This document shows, one piece after another, positions 16,901-24,556 of a stretch of DNA of 64,000 nucleotides. The DNA comes from CAZVWJ01 sp964631325 (lineage in GTDB: Bacteria > T1Sed10-126): contig CAZVWJ010000005.1 in NCBI GenBank assembly GCA_964631325.1, positions 35,273 to 99,272 on the forward strand. The letters are read 5' to 3'. The translations under genes and the position numbers were made by a program. The notes under the pieces are model-generated. The model was not told the DNA's origin and did not search any database. It saw only the letters and a program-made list of their open reading frames with translations. How positions within the stretch are numbered: position 1 is the stretch's first letter; each line of letters begins with the position of its first letter.

Positions 16901-18065
16901 ACAGGCTAAACAAAATTTATTTCAAGGAATTAAGAACGTGTTGCTCTACTTCGTCCTCGGGGTAGCCGGAATAGTTGTCAGTATCCCAATGCTCTGGATG
17001 GTTATTACCGCTTTTAAAGAACCGGGTACTGCTCTCGAAGCTCAATTTTTTCCTCAAACAAAAAAAACAATCCCGGCTGAATCGGAAAATCCTTTAAAAA
17101 TCACCCGGAAAAATCCAATTCACTCCCTGAAATCTCTAAAGACAACTCGAAAAAACGGTAAGATAAAGATTATGGTTGACGAGCCGGGCGCCGAATCGGT
17201 CCGGCTAAAGGTAAATGGAAAGGCAATTTTACTGGATAAAGTCAACAAAAAATGGGTAACCAACCTCTCGTTCGCCAAACTTCCCTTAAAAGCGCGTCTA
17301 CAGGTAAACTACCCGTTCTTCACTGCCCTGGGTCACCTCTACACCTTTAAAAACTTTACTAACATTGCCACTAACCCCGATTTTCCGTTCGGACTTTTCT
17401 TTATTAACAGCCTGGTAGTAGCAGTCTTTTGTGGGCTTTTAACAGTACTGCTCTGCGGAATGGCCGGCCACGCTTTTGCTCGCAAAGAATTTATCGGGCA
17501 ACAAATTATATTTTATGGACTAATCGGGATTATGCTTGTGCCGGGTTTGATGTTCTTTGTTCCCCAGTTTGGCCTGGCCATCCAAATTGGAAACATAAAA
17601 TTTTTTGGCTACACCCTCCAGGAACTGGGTATCTTTGGGATGAACACTTATGCGGGGATGATTGTTCCCCATCTTGGTAATGTTTTTGGCCTGTTCTTGC
17701 TCAAACAATACATCGAAACAATTCCCGATTCACTTTACGAAGCTGCTAAAATGGACGGAGCTTCAGAATGGCAACTGTTCACCAAAATAAGCGTCCCACT
17801 TTCTATGCCAATGATGGTCACGCTTTTTCTCCTGGTTTTTATAATGCAGTGGTCAAATTTTCTCTGGCAACTGGTAATGAACACCCCGGACTCAGCCTTG
17901 CGGACCCTTCCCGTGGGTCTTGCTTTGTTCCGTGGCCAATATGCCAATGAGTGGACCCTGATGATGGCCGGAGCCTGTTTCTCAATTATTCCTATTGCAA
18001 TTCTTTTTGCTTCGGTTCAGAGATATTTCATCGAAGGGCTGACCGAAGGAGCCGTAAAAGGCTAA
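16893..18065 (+). CDS. MalG-type sugar ABC permease with inserted extracytoplasmic domain
   Basis: 390 residues, about 100 longer than usual MalG proteins. After the first membrane helix comes a hydrophilic insert (about residues 55-145) before the standard permease core (helices from about residue 160, EAA loop Y-E-A-A-K-M-D-G-A-S near 285). The insert includes a strand-rich part reading I-K-I-M-V-D-E-P-G-A-E-S-V-R-L-K-V-N-G, similar in rhythm to the CBM48-like/early-set domains of this locus, so it may be a built-in binding or docking domain (inference). E. coli MalF has a periplasmic P2 loop at a different place that touches the binding protein; a similar role is possible here. Confidence 0.88.
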   Translation: MNKQAKQNLFQGIKNVLLYFVLGVAGIVVSIPMLWMVITAFKEPGTALEAQFFPQTKKTIPAESENPLKITRKNPIHSLKSLKTTRKNGKIKIMVDEPGAESVRLKVNGKAILLDKVNKKWVTNLSFAKLPLKARLQVNYPFFTALGHLYTFKNFTNIATNPDFPFGLFFINSLVVAVFCGLLTVLLCGMAGHAFARKEFIGQQIIFYGLIGIMLVPGLMFFVPQFGLAIQIGNIKFFGYTLQELGIFGMNTYAGMIVPHLGNVFGLFLLKQYIETIPDSLYEAAKMDGASEWQLFTKISVPLSMPMMVTLFLLVFIMQWSNFLWQLVMNTPDSALRTLPVGLALFRGQYANEWTLMMAGACFSIIPIAILFASVQRYFIEGLTEGAVKG

Positions 18066-18163
18066 ATACTAAATTCAGATTAAATCTTTTAGCACTTATA
18101 GTCCCTCCGCATGCGATTTATCTCACTTTTTCAATATTTTTAACTTAATGAGGAGAATATAGA

Positions 18164-20155
18164 GTGGAAAATCAAAACCAGACAGCGTTGACAATGGCAG
18201 TGCACGCCCATCAACCCGTGGGCAACTATCCGCATGTTTTTGAAGACCTTACAGAAGAATCATACCGGCCTTTCCTGGAAGCTTTTCAACAGGCAGGCGA
18301 ATTTACAATTGGTTACCATGCCTCCGGTCCACTGTTAAAGTGGTGGGAAGAGAATGAGCCTGAGATGATTGATTTGCTGGGAAGACTAATTGAAGAGGAT
18401 AAACTGGAGCTAATAGCAGCCGGATTTTACGAACCAATTCTCCCTATTATTTCTGCCGAAGACCGGAAATACCAAATTGAAAAATATCTACAGTACGCGG
18501 AAAATACTTTTGACACGCGTCCCCGGGGACTGTGGCTGACAGAGCGGGTCTGGATTCCTTCACTCCCTACTGACCTTGCTCCCCTGGGAATCGAATACAC
18601 GATTGTCGATGATTTCCACTTCAAGGCGGCCGGCTGGGACATGGATTCTCTCAGTGGTTACTATACCACGGAACACGGGGGAGAACCGCTAAATATTTTT
18701 CCGATCAGTCAGGAACTGCGCTACCGAATACCGTTTCATGACGTTCCACGAATCAAAGAATATCTGGGTAATTCGGAAGCTGATTCACTGACAATGGCAG
18801 ACGACGCAGAAAAATTTGGAAGCTGGCCGGACACCCAAAAATGGATTTACGAAGATGGCTGGCTTGAACGCTTTCTTAACGCCGCCGGCGACCAAGAAAT
18901 ACTACTGCACAGCCCCGGGCAAATAATTGAAAAAAAAGCCTCTTCCGGTCGTTGCTATCTGCCAACAGCCTCCTATGAGGAAATGATGGAGTGGGCTCTT
19001 CCCACTGAGCAACGCGGGGAATACCTTGACTGGAAACACCACCACGAAGAGAAAGCTAAAAAATTCGGAAAAGGGGGGTTTTTCAACCACTTTCTCGTTA
19101 AATACGCGGAAAGCAACCGACTTCACAAGCGTATGCAATGGTTAAGCAGCCAAATTGAAAAGGAAAACCAACCGGAGGCTGCTAAACATTTATTTCGAGC
19201 TCAGTGCAACGACGTCTACTGGCACGGCGTTTTTGGGGGGCTCTGTCTACCTAATCTGCGCAGTCAACTGTGGGCAGAACTCTGCACAGCCCACAACAAG
19301 CTTGACTTAAAAATCGATCAGACGCTTCTAAAGAAAGATTTTGATCGCGATGGTCGGAAAGAAATTATTTTCCAAAATGAGCGTCAGTTTGGTGTCATAG
19401 AACCCTATAACGGCGGCCAAATCGTAGATTGGGAAATATATCCCGAAGGGAGAAATGTATTGGACAGCCTGTCCCGCCGCTGGGAATCTTACCTTGAGGA
19501 AGAAACAACCGAAGAAGTCGAAGTTGATGAAGCAACCGGAGAAGTCGAATCAATTCACCACCGAAAGACTATAGTGCCCGATGAATGGCTTGAGAATTGG
19601 AGCGCTGATCCGGTCCCACGCGCCGGGTTCCAACCGGTTTATTACGTAAACGAAACACTGGATGCTCATTCAGTCATGCGCCAAAACGGGATAGAATTTC
19701 CGCTTCACGGCTCATTCCCCAATGAAATCGAACTCGGAGAAAATGAAATCACTTTGAATTTCGAGGGGATCATCTCGGAAATTGCCTATCAATTCACCCC
19801 GGAATCTTTGCACTGGGGAGCAAAACGTTCCGACGAACCGGCCGGTTTATGGGGACTTTCGCTGACTTTTGGTTTTCGCTCCCCAAAATCCGAGGACTCG
19901 TATCTGGAAACCGAAAATCAACAGTGGGGAGCCAACAAAATTCAACAAAAAACTGTAGAAAAGGGCAGGTTAACCGACGAACTGGCTGGCGTGATCCTAC
20001 GTTTCAAGTCCCCACAGCCGCTTCAACTAATTACTTATCCCGTAAAAACTATTTCCCGCTCAGAAGAGGACGCCGAAAGAATTTACCAGGGTACCTGCCT
20101 GGTTTTCTTGACTCGAAGATCAAAAATGTCACTCAACTGGCAATTAACTCCCTAA
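18164..20155 (+). CDS. GH57 4-alpha-glucanotransferase / alpha-amylase
   Basis: 663 residues from a GTG start preceded by GAGGAGA. No signal peptide, so cytoplasmic. GH57 regions: H-A-H-Q-P (region 1), G-F-Y-E-P-I (region 2), W-L-T-E-R-V-W with the nucleophile Glu at residue 127 (region 3), and A-D-D-A-E-K-F-G with the acid/base Asp at about residue 214 (region 4). The Thermococcus litoralis enzyme has Glu123 and Asp214 and about 659 residues, so the match in layout is close. The C-terminal half resembles the beta-sandwich domains of that subfamily. It would rearrange imported malto-oligosaccharides together with the debranching enzyme that lies convergently downstream. Confidence 0.92.
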   Translation: MENQNQTALTMAVHAHQPVGNYPHVFEDLTEESYRPFLEAFQQAGEFTIGYHASGPLLKWWEENEPEMIDLLGRLIEEDKLELIAAGFYEPILPIISAEDRKYQIEKYLQYAENTFDTRPRGLWLTERVWIPSLPTDLAPLGIEYTIVDDFHFKAAGWDMDSLSGYYTTEHGGEPLNIFPISQELRYRIPFHDVPRIKEYLGNSEADSLTMADDAEKFGSWPDTQKWIYEDGWLERFLNAAGDQEILLHSPGQIIEKKASSGRCYLPTASYEEMMEWALPTEQRGEYLDWKHHHEEKAKKFGKGGFFNHFLVKYAESNRLHKRMQWLSSQIEKENQPEAAKHLFRAQCNDVYWHGVFGGLCLPNLRSQLWAELCTAHNKLDLKIDQTLLKKDFDRDGRKEIIFQNERQFGVIEPYNGGQIVDWEIYPEGRNVLDSLSRRWESYLEEETTEEVEVDEATGEVESIHHRKTIVPDEWLENWSADPVPRAGFQPVYYVNETLDAHSVMRQNGIEFPLHGSFPNEIELGENEITLNFEGIISEIAYQFTPESLHWGAKRSDEPAGLWGLSLTFGFRSPKSEDSYLETENQQWGANKIQQKTVEKGRLTDELAGVILRFKSPQPLQLITYPVKTISRSEEDAERIYQGTCLVFLTRRSKMSLNWQLTP

Positions 20156-20207
20156 ACCAACCCCCCTGAATCTCCTCACATTTTTTAATATATAACACAT
20201 CTTATAT

Positions 20208-20376
20208 AGAACTTTCATTGTCAAACTTGGCCCAACAAACCATAATTCAAAGGTCAATGACTTCCGAATTTCCGGCGCTTCGCGCCTTCACCCTGAATGG
20301 CATTTTAGTGGCATTAGAAAGTTCTGCACAACATAACATCAACATATCATGATATGTCCATACAATGATATGTTGA
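20208..20376. promoter_or_regulatory. Inverted repeats between convergent genes
   Basis: Within the 311-base gap between two convergent genes there is a 12-bp inverted repeat, TCAACATATCAT at 20339-20350 and its complement at 20365-20376, and a wider pair AGAACTTTC (20208-20216) and GAAAGTTCT (20317-20325). The location suggests bidirectional termination or a decayed mobile element rather than a promoter. No other gene is seen in the gap. Confidence 0.45.
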
Positions 20377-20466
20377 CTTGCTAATATTGAAACTTAATCC
20401 ACTCTATATAAGTTGTCCTTACAAAAACTGAGCTTACCGGCCGTTTCTTGATGGATTTAAAAGGTG

Positions 20467-22452
20467 CTACATTTTATTCACCTTATTGCGAATGTAACGC
20501 AGGGCGGCTACACTCCAAGCCTGGTGGAAGCAACCCCGGGGGGAGTGAGGCGAACTCCCGTCAAAAATTTCTGAAACACAACCTACGCCGGCTTCCTCCA
20601 GACGCTCACAAAAAGGTCGGCTTATTTCTTCTAACCGGCTTTTTACCTCTTGTTCGGGAAATACTGCTTCCAGTGTCTTGGCGTAAGGATACAACAGCCA
20701 GGGCCAGACCGTGCCCTGGTGATAGGCTTCATCACGAATTTCTCTGGGCCCGGTGTGCTGCCCCTTGTATTCAGGATGTTCAGGCGAAAGAGTCCTTAAT
20801 CCCAGAGGCACTTTTAGATGTTTATCAATTGTCCGGATCATTTGCCGGCCCCGCTTGCGATCCGCGGAAATCGGGAAACCCGGGGCAAAAACAAAAATCT
20901 GATTGGGCCGCAGCCTTTTGTCGGGCCTACCGTCAGGGTCGAGGCGATCCAGGTAATATCCATCCTGACACCAGTAAGAAGATTTAAACACTTCCCGGAC
21001 ACGCCGGGCAATTTTAGAATACTTCTCCTCTACCCTCTTTTCCTCAAGTTCTCCGGCAAGTTTAGCTGCGAATGAAAGAGTATTATACCACAGGGCCTGA
21101 ATTTCCACCGGATAACCGTCTCGAGGAGTTACAACTTTCCCCCTGTATTTGGCGTCCATCCAGGTAAGCTGGGTTCCCTTTTTCCCGGAAAAAAGCAAAC
21201 CCGTCTCCCGGTCATAGTGTATTCCATACCGGGTCCCTTCCAGATGAAAGTCAATTAACTCTTTCAGCCAGGGGAAACAGGTTTCCAGAACAAAATTCTT
21301 TTTTCCTCCGTATTCCCTGTATAAGCGGATTGCTTCCACCCAGAGTAAAGTCCCGTCAACTGTATTGTAAGCCGGTTGATTCCCTTCTTCCGGAAAGCGG
21401 TTCGGAATCATACCCTGATCAAGATAATGGCCAAAAGCAGATATTATATTTCGGGCAACTTTCAGTTTGCCATCAATTAAACAGAGACCTTCCAGGCAGA
21501 GCATTGTATCCCGGCCCCAGTCGGCGAACCAGGGGTAACCGGCAATTATTGAATTCAAAGTTTCATCCCGCCGGACAATAAAATGTTCCGCTCCCCAATC
21601 CAGGGTCGAATCAAGATCAAACTTCTCTTCATCAATACTATTTTCTTCAGGCAATGAAGGACGGGATATTTCCCCGCACCGTGAAAAATTCACTTCCACC
21701 TCGGGGGAAATAATCAGCCGCTGGCTATTTATATCCGGAGACAATTTTATCCGTCCAGGTTTAAAGGCAAACTCCTGTTCAGTTTCTCCTCGACGTGCGT
21801 CTTCACTGTAAAGCGGTAGTTTAACCCAAGAATCATCCGGAATGAAGTGTCCGTTATACCCGGTTATAAACGCTTTACAGTCAGTTTCACAGTCTTTTAC
21901 ACCAACCAGACAAGAAATTCCGCTATCAATTTGCTCAGGCTCCGAGTGTTTTTTCAGCGAGAGGGGGTTGAAATCAGAAGTCCCCTCCCCGGTCATCTGA
22001 AACTGACCGGGTTCTGTGCGCAAATCATCATGAGGACGGAGAACAAAATATGGTTCTAACTCAATTGATCCGGGAATATTATTGTTCTCAAAAAATATGT
22101 CCAGGTAAGATTCGTTTTTATTTTGCGGAAGCCTCAATCGGAAGTTCACAGAAACTGGTTCTTCTGCAAAAAAAGTGGGGGCGGGGGTATAAGCAAAGCT
22201 GTCAAACTCCACCGGTTGCTGATTTATAAATAATTCAAACCAATTTACGAGATTAATTCGCCCAACGGGGGGGGTTAAGGCATGAGTATAAAGGGTATGA
22301 TAACGGCGAAATGGCTTACCAGTCAGTGGGCCGGATGCATATCCTCCATAAGAATTAGTAGTCAGCCATTCCCGGGGAACCTCCGGTGATTTTACTGATT
22401 TTTCCAATTCAATTATCTTTTTCTGGAACACATTCTCACACCCTGAAAACAT
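20467..22452 (-). CDS. Glycogen debranching enzyme, amylo-alpha-1,6-glucosidase (GH133)
   Basis: 661 residues from ATG 22452. The open frame runs 52 codons further upstream, but those codons lie inside a MITE-like element, so I chose the first ATG after the element's duplication. The N-terminal domain reads N-S-Y-G-G-Y-A-S-G-P and the catalytic (alpha/alpha)6 domain carries W-F-A-D-W-G-R-D-T-M, Y-N-T-V-D-G-T-L-L-W, L-R-P-N-Q-I and H-Q-G-T-V-W-P-W, all typical of bacterial glycogen debranching enzymes. No signal peptide: cytoplasmic. It would remove alpha-1,6 branch glucose from imported or stored glucan. The element inserted just upstream may have altered its promoter or start. Confidence 0.93.
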   Translation of the reverse strand: MFSGCENVFQKKIIELEKSVKSPEVPREWLTTNSYGGYASGPLTGKPFRRYHTLYTHALTPPVGRINLVNWFELFINQQPVEFDSFAYTPAPTFFAEEPVSVNFRLRLPQNKNESYLDIFFENNNIPGSIELEPYFVLRPHDDLRTEPGQFQMTGEGTSDFNPLSLKKHSEPEQIDSGISCLVGVKDCETDCKAFITGYNGHFIPDDSWVKLPLYSEDARRGETEQEFAFKPGRIKLSPDINSQRLIISPEVEVNFSRCGEISRPSLPEENSIDEEKFDLDSTLDWGAEHFIVRRDETLNSIIAGYPWFADWGRDTMLCLEGLCLIDGKLKVARNIISAFGHYLDQGMIPNRFPEEGNQPAYNTVDGTLLWVEAIRLYREYGGKKNFVLETCFPWLKELIDFHLEGTRYGIHYDRETGLLFSGKKGTQLTWMDAKYRGKVVTPRDGYPVEIQALWYNTLSFAAKLAGELEEKRVEEKYSKIARRVREVFKSSYWCQDGYYLDRLDPDGRPDKRLRPNQIFVFAPGFPISADRKRGRQMIRTIDKHLKVPLGLRTLSPEHPEYKGQHTGPREIRDEAYHQGTVWPWLLYPYAKTLEAVFPEQEVKSRLEEISRPFCERLEEAGVGCVSEIFDGSSPHSPRGCFHQAWSVAALRYIRNKVNKM

Positions 22453-22461
22453 TAACTTGTT

Positions 22462-22635
22462 GTAACTACTCACATATCCTCTCTCCCCTGGTGGGAGAGA
22501 GCTTGCCCTGCGCATGGACAGGGCCAGAGAGAGGGGGACTATCAGCTTCTTAGCCGAAATTGTTACGTCAAAAAACCCTTCACCCCCATTTGTATTTTCC
22601 CCCATCAAGGGGGAAAAGATTAGGTGAGCAGTTAC
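22462..22635. mobile_element. MITE-like element, type A, with 8-bp target duplication
   Basis: 174 bases, bounded by GTAACTACTCAC and its near complement GTGAGCAGTTAC, and flanked by an exact AACTTGTT duplication (22454-22461 and 22636-22643). Internal hairpins of the CCCCTGGTGGGAG and CCCCCATCAAGGGGG type are shared with other copies. It sits nine bases upstream of the debranching enzyme start and adds an in-frame ATG extension. Confidence 0.85.
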
Positions 22636-22727
22636 AACTTGTTATTGCTAACAAGAAAATCCGAATTCAACCCTCTCAGGTCCAAAATTAAGATAAGCTA
22701 CTAAACATCAAAGACTCCATCAAACAA

Positions 22728-23138
22728 TCACTGAGCTACAATTACAGAATTGTCCTCTTCATCGGTCCTGGGGTTATTTGGGTCCGGTTCCCAGCGTTCA
22801 TCATTGATCACAAATTTATACTTGTAGCTGCTCCCTCGCTCCAGATAAGGCTCACCCGAATCTGCGTATTTACGAAAGGGAACTACCACTGTCCACAATC
22901 CATCTTTATTTTTAGTTAGCTCAATTACCTGGTTATCCTGGCGCTGGTACTGCCAGTTGTTAAATCCCCCGGCAAGACAGACCCGATAAGCAGATGGTTC
23001 ATAGTATCTAAATTTGACTCCCTTTTTCATCACCACTGGTGGACCGAGGCGTTTCCGCAGCGAGGCACAGGAATTTACAAAAATTAAGATCATAACAACA
23101 AATAAACAAACAACTCTCCGCCAAAAGTAATTTTTCAT
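22728..23138 (-). CDS. Lipoprotein with one CBM48-like domain
   Basis: 136 residues from ATG 23138, six bases after AGGTG. The signal sequence ends in the lipobox V-N-S-C (Cys near residue 24), so it is lipid-anchored. The mature protein is a single CBM48-like domain: V-C-L-A-G-G-F-N-N-W, then Y-K-Y-K-F-V-I-N-D-E-R-W and D-P-N-N-P-R. This is the smallest version of the binding domain in the locus and could be a surface glucan-binding lipoprotein, functionally comparable to Sus lipoproteins but unrelated in fold (inference). Confidence 0.8.
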   Translation of the reverse strand: MKNYFWRRVVCLFVVMILIFVNSCASLRKRLGPPVVMKKGVKFRYYEPSAYRVCLAGGFNNWQYQRQDNQVIELTKNKDGLWTVVVPFRKYADSGEPYLERGSSYKYKFVINDERWEPDPNNPRTDEEDNSVIVAQ

Positions 23139-23166
23139 AGTTTTCACCTAAAAATTTTAAATCTAA

Positions 23167-23447
23167 GGCTCTGTAGAGACCACCCTTAATGAAACTGAGA
23201 CTTAAACCTCTTGCGAGACTCATTCCCTGACGTACGCAGGGCAGGCTCACCCCGCAGTCAATCGGGCATCACCAGTGGGAGCTATAAGAATTATCCTGTA
23301 ATTTCTCGATTGACTGCTGGGCTCCAAGGTATCGAAATATATAATCAGCCCCTCCTGGAACCAAATATTTCTATAAATCCGTCTTTGAAGGGTTCAAGCC
23401 TCAGTTTTTGTTAGAAACAGACAGTTAAAAGGGATTTCTACAAAGCC
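23167..23447. mobile_element. MITE-like element, type C
   Basis: 281 bases with imperfect inverted ends: GGCTCTGTAGAGACCACCC at the left and, read on the other strand, GGCTTTGTAGAAATCCC at the right. The right-hand part is similar over more than 100 bases to 46013-46175, including a GACGGATTTAT block. No coding capacity. Confidence 0.65.
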
Positions 23448-23472
23448 AAATCCAAAAACATTTGTCGAGTAT

Positions 23473-24399
23473 TTAAAAAGGAATCATCAAGGAAATCAAA
23501 TGGGTATTGGAAAGTTTCTCCTGGTTCGTGAAAGCATAATCTATCCGACCTATTTTCCACTGGATAAAACCAAGCCCCAACCGAAAAGACTCGTTACGGG
23601 GGCTCTTAACAAAATACGCCCCCCGGATATGCAGCCGGGCTGCAATCTTAAAATCAACCCCCAGGGACAGTTTCTGCTCATTAGCCACCTCATAATACTG
23701 CCAATTGGCGTTAAACGTCGCCTGTCGTTTGTAAAAAAAATTCATCCCATAAGCAGCAGAAAACTCATAAACCCGGGGAAGCTTGTATTCCCTATCTTCA
23801 AAACTGATTTTTGGGCCGAGATTTTTCACGGTGGAGCCAAGAGCAAGTAAACTTCGATCCGGAAACAAATGTCTGTATTGATAACCAAGATCCAGAGCAT
23901 AGCTACGGAACGCTTTATCGTAAATTTTACGATGTACGTATTTTAGATTCAGGCCGAGACTATGCTCTTTTCCCACAGGGTATCCGTAACCCAGGGAAAA
24001 AGTTCCCTCATAATTTGTGAAATCCCCCTCATATGCACCAATTTCGTTTCTTTCAATCTGATTTCTATGTAACAGCTTAATTCCCACTCCATAGGAGCCC
24101 TTGCCGCGCCGCCCGGCCAGACCAAAATATTCCTGACTCAGGCCAGCCATCCATTCGTTATGTGACGCCCCGAACTGCGTGGTGGCCACCTCACTCAGGC
24201 CCGCCGGATTGTAGTAAACGGAAAAGACATCGTTGGTTAAGGCCGCATAACCGCTGCCCATAGTCATAGCCCGAGCACTGGGTTCAATCTTAAGAAAGTC
24301 AGCTCCGGAAATTTCCGCACAGTAAGCCTGAGAAGAAATCCCTGAAAAAACTAATAAACTAAAAAGTAGAATAAAATAACGAAAAAGTTTCAATTTCAA
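23473..24399 (-). CDS. PorV/UPF0164-family outer-membrane protein
   Basis: 308 residues from a TTG start. A signal peptide ends near A-Y-C-A-E; the mature start F-L-K-I-E-P-S-A-R-A-M-T-M-G and V-Y-Y-N-P-A-G-L are the PorV/PorQ family hallmarks. The rest is a FadL-like barrel ending L-M-I-P-F with terminal Phe. It is divergent from the alpha-amylase gene at 24557, and is the second family member in the window. Export of neighbouring secreted amylases or hydrophobic transport are both conceivable. Confidence 0.82.
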   Translation of the reverse strand: MKLKLFRYFILLFSLLVFSGISSQAYCAEISGADFLKIEPSARAMTMGSGYAALTNDVFSVYYNPAGLSEVATTQFGASHNEWMAGLSQEYFGLAGRRGKGSYGVGIKLLHRNQIERNEIGAYEGDFTNYEGTFSLGYGYPVGKEHSLGLNLKYVHRKIYDKAFRSYALDLGYQYRHLFPDRSLLALGSTVKNLGPKISFEDREYKLPRVYEFSAAYGMNFFYKRQATFNANWQYYEVANEQKLSLGVDFKIAARLHIRGAYFVKSPRNESFRLGLGFIQWKIGRIDYAFTNQEKLSNTHLISLMIPF

Positions 24400-24513
24400 T
24401 AATATCCCCTGATATTATCAGTATGATAGTTTTATTATGAGCGAACAACCTATATAATTCAACAGATAAACAAATTTAACCACTTCCACCCTCCTTATAA
24501 TTGAGACTTAACC

Positions 24514-24533
24514 ATCCTCTTTTTGAAGAGGAT
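24514..24533 (+). promoter_or_regulatory. Leader hairpin before the alpha-amylase gene
   Basis: ATCCTCTT (24514-24521) and AAGAGGAT (24526-24533) form a perfect 8-bp stem with a TTTG loop, 23 bases before ATG 24557; GAGGG near 24543 is the ribosome site. The stem resembles an anti-Shine-Dalgarno sequence (CCTCTT), so it could limit initiation. The short length makes chance possible. Confidence 0.35.
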
Positions 24534-24556
24534 TTAACAACAGAGGGACTTAATTA

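Noticed and set aside
20448..20987. Plus-strand 179-codon frame over the debranching enzyme
   Set aside because: Antisense to a well-conserved GH133 catalytic domain and has no recognisable protein pattern.
22452..22608. 52-residue N-terminal extension of the debranching enzyme
   Set aside because: It is translated from the MITE and its target duplication; homology starts after ATG 22452.
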